Origin: Bacteroidia bacterium
GTDB taxonomy: Bacteria > Bacteroidota > Bacteroidia > Bacteroidales > Azobacteroidaceae
Length of the DNA: 64,000 nucleotides
Assembly: GCA_025999935.1 (NCBI GenBank)
Contig: BNXY01000002.1
Span: 1-64,000, forward strand
Reading direction: 5' to 3'
Part shown: piece after piece, positions 7,503-16,479 of the stretch
Layout of the letters: each line of letters starts with the position of its first letter
Position numbering within the stretch: position 1 is the first letter of the stretch
Notes under the pieces: model-generated
The model's input: the letters and a program-made list of their open reading frames with translations, nothing else
What the model was told of the DNA's origin: nothing
Databases searched by the model: none
Position numbers and translations under genes: made by a program

Positions 7503-9506
7503 ATGAAAAAACAAATTAAACCACTGTCATTCTTTATTTTGTGTATTTTATTAAGTACTTCCGTATTCGCAAAAGAATACACGCTAAATTCTCCCAATGG
7601 GGAATTGTCCGTTAAAATAAGCCTGAATAAGGACATCCGGTACTCGGTATCTCATCAGGGCGATGTGATGATTGCCCCGTCCGTTATTTCCATGACACTG
7701 GGCGACGGCAAAACTTTCGGAAAAAATTTCCGGTTAAAGAAACAATCAATTCGTAAAGTCAATGAAATCATTCATCCGGTTATCTATAAAAAGAATCAGG
7801 TGGTTGATAATTTCAATGAAAGCGTTTTTGAATTTAAAGACGATTTTAATCTGATTTTCCGCGCTTATGACGATGGAATCGCCTACCGGTTTGTTTCTAC
7901 ACTGACAAAGCCGTTTATCGTACAATCGGAAGAAGCGGCGTTTAATTTTCCGGGCGACCCCAAAGCGTATATTCCTTACGTGCAAAATGTAAAACCAACC
8001 TTAGAGGCGCAATTTTACAACTCTTTTGAAAATACTTACGTAAATATTAATTTGTCGGCTTATGACGAAAAACGTTTGGCGTTTGCTCCGGTTTTGGTTG
8101 AAGGTGCGAACGGGAAAAAAGTTTGTATCACGGAGGCCGACCTTTTGAATTATCCGGGTATGTTTTTATACAAAGGAGATGTTCAGAACGGTTTAAAAGG
8201 CGTTTTTTCCACCTATCCGAAAGAGATTAAACAAGGAGGACACAATCTGTTACAGGGCGAAGTACAAAGCCGGGAAGCATTTATATCCAAGCAAGAAGGC
8301 AAAACCAATTTTCCTTGGCGGGTAATTATTGTTTCATCCAAAGATGAGGAATTGACGAATAGCGATATGATTTATAAATTGGCTTCTCCCAATCCTCAAA
8401 ATACCGATTTCTCTTGGGTAAAACCCGGAAAAGTGGCTTGGGACTGGTGGAACGATTGGAATTTATACAATGTTGATTTTCAAACAGGCATCAATAATCA
8501 AACCTATAAATATTACATTGATTTTGCTTCTAAAAAGGGTATCGAATATGTGATTTTGGATGAAGGCTGGTCGGTAAACCGTCAGGCGGATTTATTGCAG
8601 GTGGTTCCGGCGATTGATTTGAAAGAATTGGTTGCTTATGCCAAAGAAAGAAATGTAGGACTGATTCTTTGGGCGGGTTATTATGCTATTAACAAGGATA
8701 TTGAAGGAATTTGCAAACATTATTCCGAAATGGGAATTAAGGGATTCAAGCTTGATTTTATGGACAGGGATGACCAATTGATGGTTAATTTTCATGTAGA
8801 TGCTGCCCGGATTGCCGCTAAATATAATATGATGGTGGATTTTCACGGCACCTATAAACCCACCGGTTTACATAAAACTTACCCGAATGTAATCAATTAT
8901 GAGGGAGTGCATGGATTGGAACAAATGAAATGGGCGGATGCGAAAACCGACCAGGTTACTTACGATGTAACCATTCCTTTTATCCGAATGGTGGCCGGTC
9001 CGTTCGATTATACACAGGGCGCCATGCGGAATGCGACACGTTGGAACTATCGCGCAATTAATAATGAAGCCATGAGTCAAGGTACCCGTTGCCGTCAATT
9101 GGCTGAATATGTGATATTTGAATCTCCGCTGAATATGCTTTGCGACAATCCGTCCAATTATTTGGCGGAACCGGAATGTACGGAATTTATCGCTTCCGTT
9201 CCGACGGTTTGGGACAATACCATTGCCTTGAACGGGAAAGTGGGAGAATATGTGAGCATAGCCCGTCAAAAAGGAAATGCCTGGTATGTAGGCGCTTTAA
9301 CCAATTGGACAGCTCGTGACTTGGAATTGGATTTGTCTTTCCTTGGCGAAGGCAATTTCAAAGCGGAAGTTTTCAAAGACGGAGTCAATGCCAACAAAGT
9401 GGCCAAAGATTACAAAAAAGAAATAATCACGATTCCGGCTGACCGGAAACTGACCATCAAAATGGCATCCGGCGGTGGGTATGCGATGAAAATTACCCGC
9501 AATTAA
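7503..9506 (+). CDS. glycoside hydrolase family 97 (retaining type, alpha-galactosidase-like)
   Basis: 667 residues with a cleavable signal peptide (about 1-23, ending VFAKE), so it acts in the periplasm or on the surface. The N-terminal beta-sandwich runs to about 290; the catalytic barrel starts at VAWDWWNDWN (about 311). Two groups split the family: inverting SusB-type alpha-glucosidases and retaining enzymes such as BtGH97b. The sequence KLDFMDRDD puts an Asp at about residue 418, and EGVHGLE puts a Glu at about residue 473. That 55-residue spacing equals what I recall for nucleophile Asp415 and acid/base Glu470 in BtGH97b. I therefore favour a retaining alpha-galactosidase-like enzyme. 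The gene is not inside the SusC/SusD locus and overlaps the convergent Nudix gene by 14 bp. Confidence 0.9.
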   Translation: MKKQIKPLSFFILCILLSTSVFAKEYTLNSPNGELSVKISLNKDIRYSVSHQGDVMIAPSVISMTLGDGKTFGKNFRLKKQSIRKVNEIIHPVIYKKNQVVDNFNESVFEFKDDFNLIFRAYDDGIAYRFVSTLTKPFIVQSEEAAFNFPGDPKAYIPYVQNVKPTLEAQFYNSFENTYVNINLSAYDEKRLAFAPVLVEGANGKKVCITEADLLNYPGMFLYKGDVQNGLKGVFSTYPKEIKQGGHNLLQGEVQSREAFISKQEGKTNFPWRVIIVSSKDEELTNSDMIYKLASPNPQNTDFSWVKPGKVAWDWWNDWNLYNVDFQTGINNQTYKYYIDFASKKGIEYVILDEGWSVNRQADLLQVVPAIDLKELVAYAKERNVGLILWAGYYAINKDIEGICKHYSEMGIKGFKLDFMDRDDQLMVNFHVDAARIAAKYNMMVDFHGTYKPTGLHKTYPNVINYEGVHGLEQMKWADAKTDQVTYDVTIPFIRMVAGPFDYTQGAMRNATRWNYRAINNEAMSQGTRCRQLAEYVIFESPLNMLCDNPSNYLAEPECTEFIASVPTVWDNTIALNGKVGEYVSIARQKGNAWYVGALTNWTARDLELDLSFLGEGNFKAEVFKDGVNANKVAKDYKKEIITIPADRKLTIKMASGGGYAMKITRN

Positions 9507-9990
9507 GATTTAGTGCGGAAAATTCATTTTCGAAATTGGGGGTAAAGAGGGATTTTCCTAAATTACTCCTAATTTCGTTTAAACGCCAAAACCTAATTTC
9601 GTCGATTTCATTTTTATCGAAACGGAAAGGGCCGTTGTAAATCGTTTGGTAGGAATAAATCATTTCCCGTTCGATTTCCGATTCAAAAACGTAGTTGCGA
9701 AGAAAAACGGGTGTAAAATCGTTTATGCCCAATTCTTCGCGCACTTCCCGAAACAGCGCCTCTTCGACTGTTTCGCCATAGTCAACGTGTCCGCCTACGG
9801 AGGCATCCCATTTGCCCGGCTGAATATCCTTGTTCAGGGCGCGTTTTTGCAAAAGCAATTCGCCGTTTGCATTGAAAATATGCAAATGAATGACCGGATG
9901 CAGCATTTTGCTGCCGCTGTGGCATTCCGACCGGGTCGCTTTTCCGATTACTTTTCCGGTTTCATCCATTAAAGGGAATAATTCTTCCAT
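9493..9990 (-). CDS. Nudix hydrolase
   Basis: 165 residues. The Nudix box is clear: GGHVDYGETVEEALFREV followed by REELGI (about residues 66-89), with all Gly and Glu positions of GX5EX7REUXEEXGU present. The N-terminus ELFPLMDETGKVIGKATR resembles the YfcD/IPP-isomerase-like subgroup, which act on nucleoside diphosphate or prenyl diphosphate type substrates; the true substrate cannot be told. The 3' end overlaps the GH97 gene by 14 bp in a tail-to-tail arrangement. A possible -7 box TAATTTTG lies at 10017-10010 on the minus strand. Confidence 0.9.
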   Translation of the reverse strand: MEELFPLMDETGKVIGKATRSECHSGSKMLHPVIHLHIFNANGELLLQKRALNKDIQPGKWDASVGGHVDYGETVEEALFREVREELGINDFTPVFLRNYVFESEIEREMIYSYQTIYNGPFRFDKNEIDEIRFWRLNEIRSNLGKSLFTPNFENEFSALNLNCG

Positions 9991-10155
9991 AGAAATATAT
10001 TTTTCGATGCAAAATTAGTAAAAAAGGCTTAAGTAAAAAAACAATAGTTGGAAAAGGAAGATAATGGATTCTAAATTTGGTTTGAATAGCAATTTAGCAT
10101 ATTATTTGCGGTAATTATTTTAATTGGGATTATATGAAAAGAGCAGTCAACAAAT

Positions 10156-10212
10156 GATATCATTACAGTTGATGTTACGAAAGATTATTCCCCAAAAAAG
10201 GAACTGATTGAG
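10156..10212 (+). pseudogene. fragment of a 6-bladed beta-propeller protein N-terminus
   Basis: Within the roughly 290-bp gap before the serine dehydratase gene, one frame reads DIITVDVTKDYSPKKELIE, which resembles the mature N-terminus of Bacteroidota 6-bladed beta-propeller proteins (ITIDVTKxYPKKEL). Upstream, a short ATG frame stops immediately; downstream the frame runs into the sdaA promoter. I read it as debris of a deleted gene. The match is by eye over 19 residues only. Confidence 0.35.
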
Positions 10213-10233
10213 GCAAATATCCGATTAAAGTAC

Positions 10234-10241
10234 TATCTTTG
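10234..10241 (+). promoter_or_regulatory. -7 box of the serine dehydratase gene
   Basis: TATCTTTG matches TAnnTTTG, 46 bp before the ATG at 10288. Confidence 0.45.
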
Positions 10242-10287
10242 TCCCCCGAAACAAAGTTAGTGGAATAATAAACTTTTGCCGTCCTTT

Positions 10288-11478
10288 ATGGAAAGTATCA
10301 AAAGAATATATAAGACAGGAAATGGGCCGTCCAGCAGTCATACGATGGGGCCTCAAAAAGCAGCCTTGAATTTTCGGGAAAATAATCTCGATGCGGATGC
10401 CTTTCGTGTAACGCTCTATGGCAGCTTGGCCGCCACCGGTAAAGGGCACATGACGGATGTGGCTATTATCAACGCTTTAAGTCCTCTTCCTGTAGAAATT
10501 ATCTGGAAACCGGAAACCGTGCTGAAATTTCATCCCAATGGAATGTATTTTGAAGCGTTTAAAGACGGAAAATTTGGGAGCGACTGGACGATTTTCAGTG
10601 TCGGCGGCGGCGATTTGGCGAATGAAGAAGGGCATGTGAAGAAAGAATCCATTTATCTGCTCAATACGATGTCTGAAATTTTAGATTATTGCAGGCAATC
10701 CGGTAAAACTTTTTGGGAATATGTAGAGGATATAGAAGGAAAAGCGATATGGGATTTTCTTGGAGATATCTGGGAAACCATGCAGGCGGCCATCCGGCGC
10801 GGGTTGGAAACCGAAGGCTTGCTGCCCGGCGGACTGTCTTTGCAACGAAAAGCCTCTTCTTATTATACCAAAGGAAAAAGTTATCGCGAATCCTTAGCAA
10901 ATAGAGCATCTATATATTCTTATGCTTTAGCTACTTCCGAAGAAAACGCCGGTGGCGGGGTAATTGTTACTGCGCCTACTTGCGGTTCGTCGGGCGTTTT
11001 GCCGGGCGTATTGTTTCATTTGAAAAAGAAACATGATTTCAGCGATTCAAAAGTGATAAAGGCTTTGGCTACAGCCGCTTTGATTGGCAATATTGTCAAA
11101 AAGAACGCCTCTGTTTCCGGTGCGGTAGTCGGTTGTCAGGGTGAAGTAGGCGTTGCTTGCGCGATGGCTGCGGGTGCGGCAACCCAGTTGTTTGGCGGTT
11201 CCATTACCCAAATCGAATACGCAGCCGAAATGGGACTCGAACACCACCTCGGCTTAACTTGCGACCCGGTTTGCGGATTGGTGCAAATACCTTGCATTGA
11301 GCGAAACGCCTTTGCCGCTGTAAGAGCCTTGGATGCTTGCACTTTTGCCATGTTGTCGGACGGAAGCCATTTGGTTGGATTTGACAAAGTTGTGAAAACG
11401 ATGAATGAAACCGGTCATGATTTACCCAGTCTGTACCGAGAAACTGCGCTGGGAGGTTTGGCTAAATATATCAAATAA
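10288..11478 (+). CDS. sdaA: L-serine ammonia-lyase (iron-sulfur, single chain)
   Basis: 396 residues from the ATG at 10288; a TTG 12 bp upstream could add four residues but lacks support. The enzyme deaminates L-serine to pyruvate and ammonia using a [4Fe-4S] cluster. The N-terminal GPSSSHTMGP motif belongs to the beta domain. The C-terminal alpha domain carries TAPTCGSSGVLPGV and CDPVCGLVQIPC, whose cysteines bind the cluster. Beta and alpha domains are fused, the type found in many Gram-negative bacteria. The gene stands alone with its own promoter, followed 47 bp later by a transporter gene in the same direction. Confidence 0.95.
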   Translation: MESIKRIYKTGNGPSSSHTMGPQKAALNFRENNLDADAFRVTLYGSLAATGKGHMTDVAIINALSPLPVEIIWKPETVLKFHPNGMYFEAFKDGKFGSDWTIFSVGGGDLANEEGHVKKESIYLLNTMSEILDYCRQSGKTFWEYVEDIEGKAIWDFLGDIWETMQAAIRRGLETEGLLPGGLSLQRKASSYYTKGKSYRESLANRASIYSYALATSEENAGGGVIVTAPTCGSSGVLPGVLFHLKKKHDFSDSKVIKALATAALIGNIVKKNASVSGAVVGCQGEVGVACAMAAGAATQLFGGSITQIEYAAEMGLEHHLGLTCDPVCGLVQIPCIERNAFAAVRALDACTFAMLSDGSHLVGFDKVVKTMNETGHDLPSLYRETALGGLAKYIK

Positions 11479-11525
11479 TAGTGAATAATTAACCAAATGA
11501 TTGTTCATATTTATTAAGTAGGAAA

Positions 11526-12446
11526 ATGGAAGATAAAAATTTCAAAGGTCATGCGGCATTATTTACTGCATATCTTATTTTCGGACTGAATACGCCGATA
11601 TCTAAAGTGGTGCTTTCGAGTGGAGAAGTTTCTGCCATGGCTTTGACGTTTTATCGTTTTGCCGGAGCCTTGGCGCTTTTCTGGATTATCTCCCTCTTTA
11701 CGAAAAAAGAGCATGTACCTCTGCGGGATATTTTCTTCTTACTCATCGCCTCGCTGTTCGGCATACTGCTGAATCAAATGTTGTTCATCATTGGCCTTTC
11801 ATTAACATCTCCCATTGACGCCTCTGTTATCACAACGCTTTCGCCGGTATTGACGATGATTTTGGCGGCCTTTTTTCTTGGAGAACCAATTACATGGAAA
11901 AAGGTAATAGGTGTTTTTATCGGAGCGGCGGGGGCTTTGTTGTTGATTCAGAACAGTAACACGGTAGGTCATGGAAATACGAATTTGATAGGAAATCTGT
12001 TGTGTATATCGAGCAGCCTTTCTTTTGCCATATATCTAACTGCATTTAAGAAACTTATCAGCCGTTACAGTCCAATAACATCGATGAAATGGATGTTTCT
12101 GTTTGCGACGATTTTCAGTGTTCCGCTGTGTGGGAATGATGTGGTAGCCGTTAATTATCTCGCGATTCCGTTTGATATTTACCTTCGCATTGCTTTTGTG
12201 GTGGTTTTTGCGACATTTATTTCTTATCTGTTTATTCCTATCGGTCAAAAAGTGCTACGCCCGACTGTACTCAGTATGTACAATTATTTACAACCGATTG
12301 TGTCGTCGCTTGTTGCGGTAGCATTGGGTTTGGACGTTTTCGGATTGACGAAAGGCGCCGCCACTTTCTTGGTTTTTCTGGGCGTGTATGTTGTAACACA
12401 AAGTAAATCCCGTGCGCAGATAGAGGCGGAAAAACAGCAAAATTAG
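11526..12446 (+). CDS. EamA (DMT superfamily) transporter
   Basis: 306 residues, about ten membrane helices in two repeated EamA units (residues about 8-140 and 155-295). The first unit has the usual pattern of a Pro/Asn in the first helix (IFGLNTPISKVVL) and the AAFFLGEPITWKKVIGV stretch that marks the end of an EamA repeat. Proteins of this type move small metabolites or amino acids out of the cell; the substrate cannot be predicted. It may share a transcript with the serine dehydratase gene. Confidence 0.9.
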   Translation: MEDKNFKGHAALFTAYLIFGLNTPISKVVLSSGEVSAMALTFYRFAGALALFWIISLFTKKEHVPLRDIFFLLIASLFGILLNQMLFIIGLSLTSPIDASVITTLSPVLTMILAAFFLGEPITWKKVIGVFIGAAGALLLIQNSNTVGHGNTNLIGNLLCISSSLSFAIYLTAFKKLISRYSPITSMKWMFLFATIFSVPLCGNDVVAVNYLAIPFDIYLRIAFVVVFATFISYLFIPIGQKVLRPTVLSMYNYLQPIVSSLVAVALGLDVFGLTKGAATFLVFLGVYVVTQSKSRAQIEAEKQQN

Positions 12447-12538
12447 CCGGAAGTTGCCCAAATGATATTATAGTTTTTAATTTTTTCCCTTAGATAACTA
12501 ATAATTTTCATTATTTTTATAAAATTTCCTTACAATTA

Positions 12539-12569
12539 TTTGGAATATAAAAAACTCTTTGTACCTTTG
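12539..12569 (+). promoter_or_regulatory. promoter of the leu operon leader
   Basis: TTTG (12539-12542) and TACCTTTG (12562-12569) are spaced exactly 19 bp, a perfect match to the Bacteroidota -33/-7 consensus. It stands 31 bp before the leader peptide start codon. Confidence 0.8.
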
Positions 12570-12600
12570 CAGCGTTTTTATAAAATGTGAATGTTTTTTT

Positions 12601-12669
12601 ATGAATAGCATACCTTCATACGAACTATTACTCAGCAATATTATTATTCTCTTGCATAACACAAGGTGA
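12601..12669 (+). CDS. leader peptide of the leucine/isoleucine operon attenuator
   Basis: A 22-codon frame reads MNSIPSYELLLSNIIILLHN then Thr-Arg and TGA. Nine of its 22 residues are Leu or Ile (codons CTA TTA CTC, ATT ATT ATT, CTC TTG and one ATA), bunched in the middle as expected of a peptide that senses Leu- and Ile-tRNA charging. It lies between an exact-consensus promoter and a strong intrinsic terminator in front of leuA. The amino acids match the products of the operon: leucine (LeuA) and, if the last gene is a citramalate synthase, isoleucine. It is too short for ordinary gene finders. Confidence 0.75.
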   Translation: MNSIPSYELLLSNIIILLHNTR

Positions 12670-12740
12670 AGCGGGTACGGTATGTAGATTAAAGAAATCA
12701 AAAAATCCTTTCTCGCTTCGGTGAAGAAAGGATTTTTTTT
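12668..12740 (+). promoter_or_regulatory. transcription attenuator: antiterminator and terminator of the leu operon
   Basis: Terminator: TCCTTTCT (12706-12713) pairs with AGAAAGGA (12725-12732), extended by A/T pairs and ended by a run of T to 12741. Antiterminator: GAAGCGGG (12668-12675) can pair with CTCGCTTC (12712-12719, one G-U), which uses the terminator's upper stem and loop. The first strand starts inside the leader stop codon. A ribosome that finishes the peptide would cover it and let the terminator form; one stalled on the Leu/Ile codons would leave it free. The pairing is seen in the sequence; the mechanism is inferred from classical attenuators. Confidence 0.7.
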
Positions 12741-12754
12741 TAACGAATAAAATT

Positions 12755-14251
12755 ATGTCAGACAGATTATTTATTTTCGACACAACTTTGCGGGACGGCG
12801 AACAAGTTCCCGGTTGTCAATTGAATACGATTGAAAAGATTCAGGTAGCGCAAGCCTTGGAAAATCTGGGCGTGGATGTGATTGAAGCCGGATTTCCGGT
12901 TTCCAGTCCGGGCGACTTCAATTCGGTAGTGGAAATTTCCAAAGCGGTCACTTGGCCAACGATTTGTGCGCTTACCCGCGCCGTAGAAAAAGACATTGAT
13001 GTGGCTGCCGAAGCCTTGAAATTCGCCAAACGGAAACGGATTCATACCGGTATCGGCACTTCGCCTTACCATATTAATTACAAATTCAATTCCACGCAGG
13101 ATGAAATCTTGGAACGCGCCATCGCTTGCGTGAAATACGCCAAAAGGTACGTGGAAGATGTGGAATTTTATTGCGAAGACGCCGGTCGAACAGATAATGT
13201 TTACTTGGCTCGCGTGGTGGAAGCCGTTATCAAGGCAGGCGCCACGGTGGTCAATATCCCGGATACAACCGGTTATTGTCTTCCTTCGGAATACGGCGAA
13301 AAAATCAAATTCTTGATGGAAAACGTAAAAGGCGTTCACAATGCCGTTCTTTCTACACACTGTCACAACGACTTAGGAATGGCTACCGCCAATACAATTG
13401 CGGGAGTTGCGAATGGCGCGCGGCAGGCGGAAGTAACCATCAACGGAATCGGCGAACGGGCGGGCAATACGTCTTTGGAAGAAGTCGCCATGATTTTGAA
13501 GAGCCACAAGGAATTAACGATTGATACCAATATCAATACCCAACATATTTATCCAATAAGTCGGATGGTTTCAAGCCTGATGAATATGCCGGTTCAACCG
13601 AACAAGGCGATTGTGGGACGAAATGCTTTTGCTCATTCGTCGGGCATCCATCAGGACGGCGTATTGAAAAATCGCGAAAGCTACGAAATTATTGATCCGA
13701 AAGATGTCGGAATTGATGACAATACGATTGCGTTGACGGCTCGCAGCGGTCGTGCCGCCCTCAAACACCGGCTGAGTATATTGGGCGTTGAACTTTCGCA
13801 GGAAAAATTAGACAGTGTTTACGAAGAATTTCTTAAATTAGCCGACCGAAAGAAAGACATCAACGACGACGACGTATTGATGCTGACGGGAAAAGACCGG
13901 ACGGAATCGCAAAGAATTAAATTGCAATACCTTCAGGTAACATCCGGTGTCGGGATTCAATCGGTAGCATCTGTTTGTCTGAATATAGCAGGAGAGAAAT
14001 TCGAGGCGGCGGCCTCCGGCAACGGTCCGGTTGATGCAGCCATCAAAGCCGTGAAACAGATTATCCGCCGTCAAATGACGATTCAGGAATTTTTGATTCA
14101 GGCAATAAACAAAGGTAGCGACGACATGGGAAAAGTACACATGCAGGTAGAACACAACGGAATCAACTATTACGGCTTTTCTGCGAATACGGATATTATC
14201 GCCGCTTCGGTGGAAGCTTATATTGATGCAATTAACAAGTTTGTAAAATAA
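12755..14251 (+). CDS. leuA: 2-isopropylmalate synthase
   Basis: 498 residues; first committed enzyme of leucine synthesis, joining acetyl-CoA and 2-oxoisovalerate. The HMGL-like TIM barrel begins with [12 protein letters not shown] (residues about 9-20) and carries the metal-binding [13 protein letters not shown] motif (about 205). The C-terminal regulatory (LeuA dimer) domain from about residue 360 to the end binds leucine for feedback inhibition. Length is normal. It is the first gene after the attenuator and is followed by leuC after 56 bp. Confidence 0.96.
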   Translation: MSDRLFIFDTTLRDGEQVPGCQLNTIEKIQVAQALENLGVDVIEAGFPVSSPGDFNSVVEISKAVTWPTICALTRAVEKDIDVAAEALKFAKRKRIHTGIGTSPYHINYKFNSTQDEILERAIACVKYAKRYVEDVEFYCEDAGRTDNVYLARVVEAVIKAGATVVNIPDTTGYCLPSEYGEKIKFLMENVKGVHNAVLSTHCHNDLGMATANTIAGVANGARQAEVTINGIGERAGNTSLEEVAMILKSHKELTIDTNINTQHIYPISRMVSSLMNMPVQPNKAIVGRNAFAHSSGIHQDGVLKNRESYEIIDPKDVGIDDNTIALTARSGRAALKHRLSILGVELSQEKLDSVYEEFLKLADRKKDINDDDVLMLTGKDRTESQRIKLQYLQVTSGVGIQSVASVCLNIAGEKFEAAASGNGPVDAAIKAVKQIIRRQMTIQEFLIQAINKGSDDMGKVHMQVEHNGINYYGFSANTDIIAASVEAYIDAINKFVK

Positions 14252-14307
14252 GACTTTAAAGTCCTCAAAGTCCTTAAGGTCTTTAAAGCCCTAAAAAAAC
14301 TAAAAAA

Positions 14308-15756
14308 ATGAGCAAAACATTATTCGACAAAATCTGGGACAAACACGTGGTAACCACAGTGGAAGACGGCCCAACGCAACTGTACATTGACCGCATGTAT
14401 GTGCATGAGGTCACAAGTCCGCAGGCGTTTGAAGGCTTGCGCCGCAGGGGATTGAAAGTATTTCGTCCCGAGCAGATTACCTGTATGCCCGACCACAACA
14501 TTCCAACATTGAATCAGGAATTGCCTATTCAGGACGCCATCTCAAAAAATCAGGTTGACACTTTAGACAGGAATGCCAGGGAGTTCGGCGTAAATTATTA
14601 CCCGATAGGACATGCATTGAATGGTGTAACGCATGTGGTAGGGCCTGAAAACGGACTTTCCCTGCCGGGAATGACTTTGGTATGCGGCGATTCGCACACT
14701 TCTACCCACGGGGCTATGGGCGCTATCGCTTTCGGTATCGGTACCAGCGAAGTGGAAATGGTGCTTGCCACGCAATGTGTTTTCCAGTCGCGGCCGAAAA
14801 CCATGCGTATCACGATAAAAAACAGTTTGAAATCGGGCGTTGGCGCCAAAGATTTGGCCTTGTACGTCATTGCAAAAATGACGACCGGAGGCGCTACCGG
14901 TTATTTCGTGGAATATGCCGGAGAAGCCGTGGAAAACCTTTCCATGGAAGGCCGTTTAACACTTTGCAACCTATCTATCGAAATGGGCGCGCGCGGCGGA
15001 ATTGTCGCTCCCGATGAAATCACGTTCGCTTATCTGGAAGGGCGTGAATTTGCTCCAAAAGGCGCTGATTGGGATAAAGCGGTGGCATATTGGAAATCCA
15101 TCAAAACCGATACTGACGCCCAATTCGACAAAGAAATCATTTTCGACGCCGAAGACATCGAACCGCGAATCACTTACGGAACGAACCCCGGCATGGGAAT
15201 CGGCATTAACGAAGCGATTCCGGTTTTGAGTAGAGACGGGGCATTCCCCGTTTCTACAGCGGAAGAACAATCATTTCTTAAATCCTTGGAATACATGGGA
15301 TTTCAACCGGGTGAAAAACTGCTCGGCAAACCCATTGACTACGTTTTCCTCGGTAGTTGCACCAACGGACGCATTGAAGATTTTCGCGTTTTCGCCCAAT
15401 TCATAAAAGGAAAGAAAAAAGCCGAAAATGTTGTTGCATGGTTGGTTCCCGGTTCGTGGAAAGTGGACAGGCAAATTCGCGAAGAAGGTTTAGATAAGAT
15501 ATTGGAAGCAGCGGGATTTGAAATCCGTCAGCCGGGCTGTTCGGCTTGTCTGGCGATGAATGACGACAAAGTTCCTGCCGGAAAATATGCCGTATCAACA
15601 TCGAACCGCAATTTTGAAGGACGGCAAGGCCCCGGCGCCCGGACGATTCTGGCCGGCCCTTTGGTCGCCGCTGCCGTCGCCGTCACAGGGCGCATTACAG
15701 ACCCGCGTGGTTTTTTGAACGCGGATAACGCAGATAACGCGGATTTTCGCAGATAA
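14308..15756 (+). CDS. leuC: 3-isopropylmalate dehydratase large subunit, with repeat-derived tail
   Basis: 482 residues; aconitase-like subunit that with LeuD isomerises 2- to 3-isopropylmalate. The [4Fe-4S] cysteines are in [13 protein letters not shown] and [26 protein letters not shown] is also conserved. The family normally ends near [10 protein letters not shown]. Here the last 12 residues read [12 protein letters not shown] and are encoded by three or four copies of a 9-bp unit (AACGCGGAT-like) that belongs to an intergenic repeat family also found at 16396-16463 and 21973-22128. The repeat has therefore been captured into the reading frame. Enzyme function is likely unaffected. LeuD follows after 57 bp. 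Confidence 0.96.
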   Translation: MSKTLFDKIWDKHVVTTVEDGPTQLYIDRMYVHEVTSPQAFEGLRRRGLKVFRPEQITCMPDHNIPTLNQELPIQDAISKNQVDTLDRNAREFGVNYYPIGHALNGVTHVVGPENGLSLPGMTLVCGDSHTSTHGAMGAIAFGIGTSEVEMVLATQCVFQSRPKTMRITIKNSLKSGVGAKDLALYVIAKMTTGGATGYFVEYAGEAVENLSMEGRLTLCNLSIEMGARGGIVAPDEITFAYLEGREFAPKGADWDKAVAYWKSIKTDTDAQFDKEIIFDAEDIEPRITYGTNPGMGIGINEAIPVLSRDGAFPVSTAEEQSFLKSLEYMGFQPGEKLLGKPIDYVFLGSCTNGRIEDFRVFAQFIKGKKKAENVVAWLVPGSWKVDRQIREEGLDKILEAAGFEIRQPGCSACLAMNDDKVPAGKYAVSTSNRNFEGRQGPGARTILAGPLVAAAVAVTGRITDPRGFLNADNADNADFRR

Positions 15757-15805
15757 AAAAATGGAAACTGATACATAAGAATAAAAAAATCAGCGTTCCA
15801 AAAAA
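15717..15805 (+). repeat. 9-bp-unit intergenic element, copy 1 (in leuC tail)
   Basis: Units AACGCGGAT, AACGCAGAT, AACGCGGAT and a degenerate fourth follow each other from 15719. A weak opposite arm (ATCAGCGTTCC, near 15790) suggests a decayed inverted repeat like copies 2 and 3. The left arm lies inside the leuC reading frame. Confidence 0.6.
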
Positions 15806-15813
15806 TAAGAAAT

Positions 15814-16398
15814 ATGGAAAAATTTGTAACATTCACAAGCACAGTCGTTCCCTTGCCGATAGAGAACGTCGATACCGACCAGATTATTCCGGCGCGGTTT
15901 CTGAAAGCCACTTCCAAAGAAGGCTTTGGTAATAACCTTTTTCGCGATTGGCGGTACGATAAAAACGACCAACCGGTTGCATCGTTTGTTTTGAACAACC
16001 CGGTTTATAAAGGGGAAATATTGGTCGCGGGGAAAAATTTCGGCAGCGGTTCGAGCCGCGAACATGCCGCTTGGGCGATTGCCGGTTATGGCTTCAAGGT
16101 GGTCGTATCCAGCTTTTTTGCCGATATTTTCAAAAACAATGCGATGAACAACTTCGTCTTGCCCGTAGTGGTTTCGGATGCCTTTCTCGCAGAGATATTT
16201 GAAAATGTCGATAAAAATCCGGAAATCACTTTGACGGTTGATTTGGAAAATCAAAAAATTACCAATAACGCTACCGGCAATTCGGAAAATTTTGCCATCA
16301 ATTCCTACAAAAAAGAATGTTTTCTGAACGGTTTTGACGACATTGATTATCTGCTGAGTAAAAAAAATAAAATAGAGCAATTTGAAAAAGCAAATTAG
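15814..16398 (+). CDS. leuD: 3-isopropylmalate dehydratase small subunit
   Basis: 194 residues, the swivel-domain partner of LeuC. The [14 protein letters not shown] stretch near the N-terminus and [14 protein letters not shown] (about residues 70-84) are the family signatures, the latter contributing substrate-binding residues. Length is typical. Its stop codon coincides with the first bases of an inverted intergenic repeat (16396-16463). Confidence 0.96.
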   Translation: MEKFVTFTSTVVPLPIENVDTDQIIPARFLKATSKEGFGNNLFRDWRYDKNDQPVASFVLNNPVYKGEILVAGKNFGSGSSREHAAWAIAGYGFKVVVSSFFADIFKNNAMNNFVLPVVVSDAFLAEIFENVDKNPEITLTVDLENQKITNNATGNSENFAINSYKKECFLNGFDDIDYLLSKKNKIEQFEKAN

Positions 16399-16463
16399 AA
16401 CGCGGATTATCACAGAAAATATTATCCGTGTATATCTGTGCCATCTGTGTCATCCGCGTTCTA
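16396..16463 (+). repeat. 9-bp-unit intergenic element, copy 2
   Basis: Outer arms TAGAACGCGGAT (16396-16407) and ATCCGCGTTCTA (16452-16463) are perfect inverted repeats. Read from the right arm, the units are AACGCGGAT, GACACAGAT, GGCACAGAT and ATACACGGAT. It fills most of the 81-bp gap between leuD and the next gene; no T-run follows, so it is not an ordinary terminator. Confidence 0.75.
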
Positions 16464-16479
16464 ACAGATATAAAAGACG

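Noticed and set aside
12767-13366. 199-codon frame antisense to leuA
   Set aside because: Composition (Phe/His/Arg-rich) is that of an antisense shadow and leuA is unambiguous there.
14252-14307. A second attenuator between leuA and leuC (several AAAGTCCT/AAGGTCTTTAAAG repeats)
   Set aside because: Only short imperfect repeats, no T-run and no leader frame.
15717-16463. 9-bp repeat arrays as a possible CRISPR
   Set aside because: Units are 9 bp without unique spacers of 30 bp or so, and arranged as inverted arms; no cas genes.
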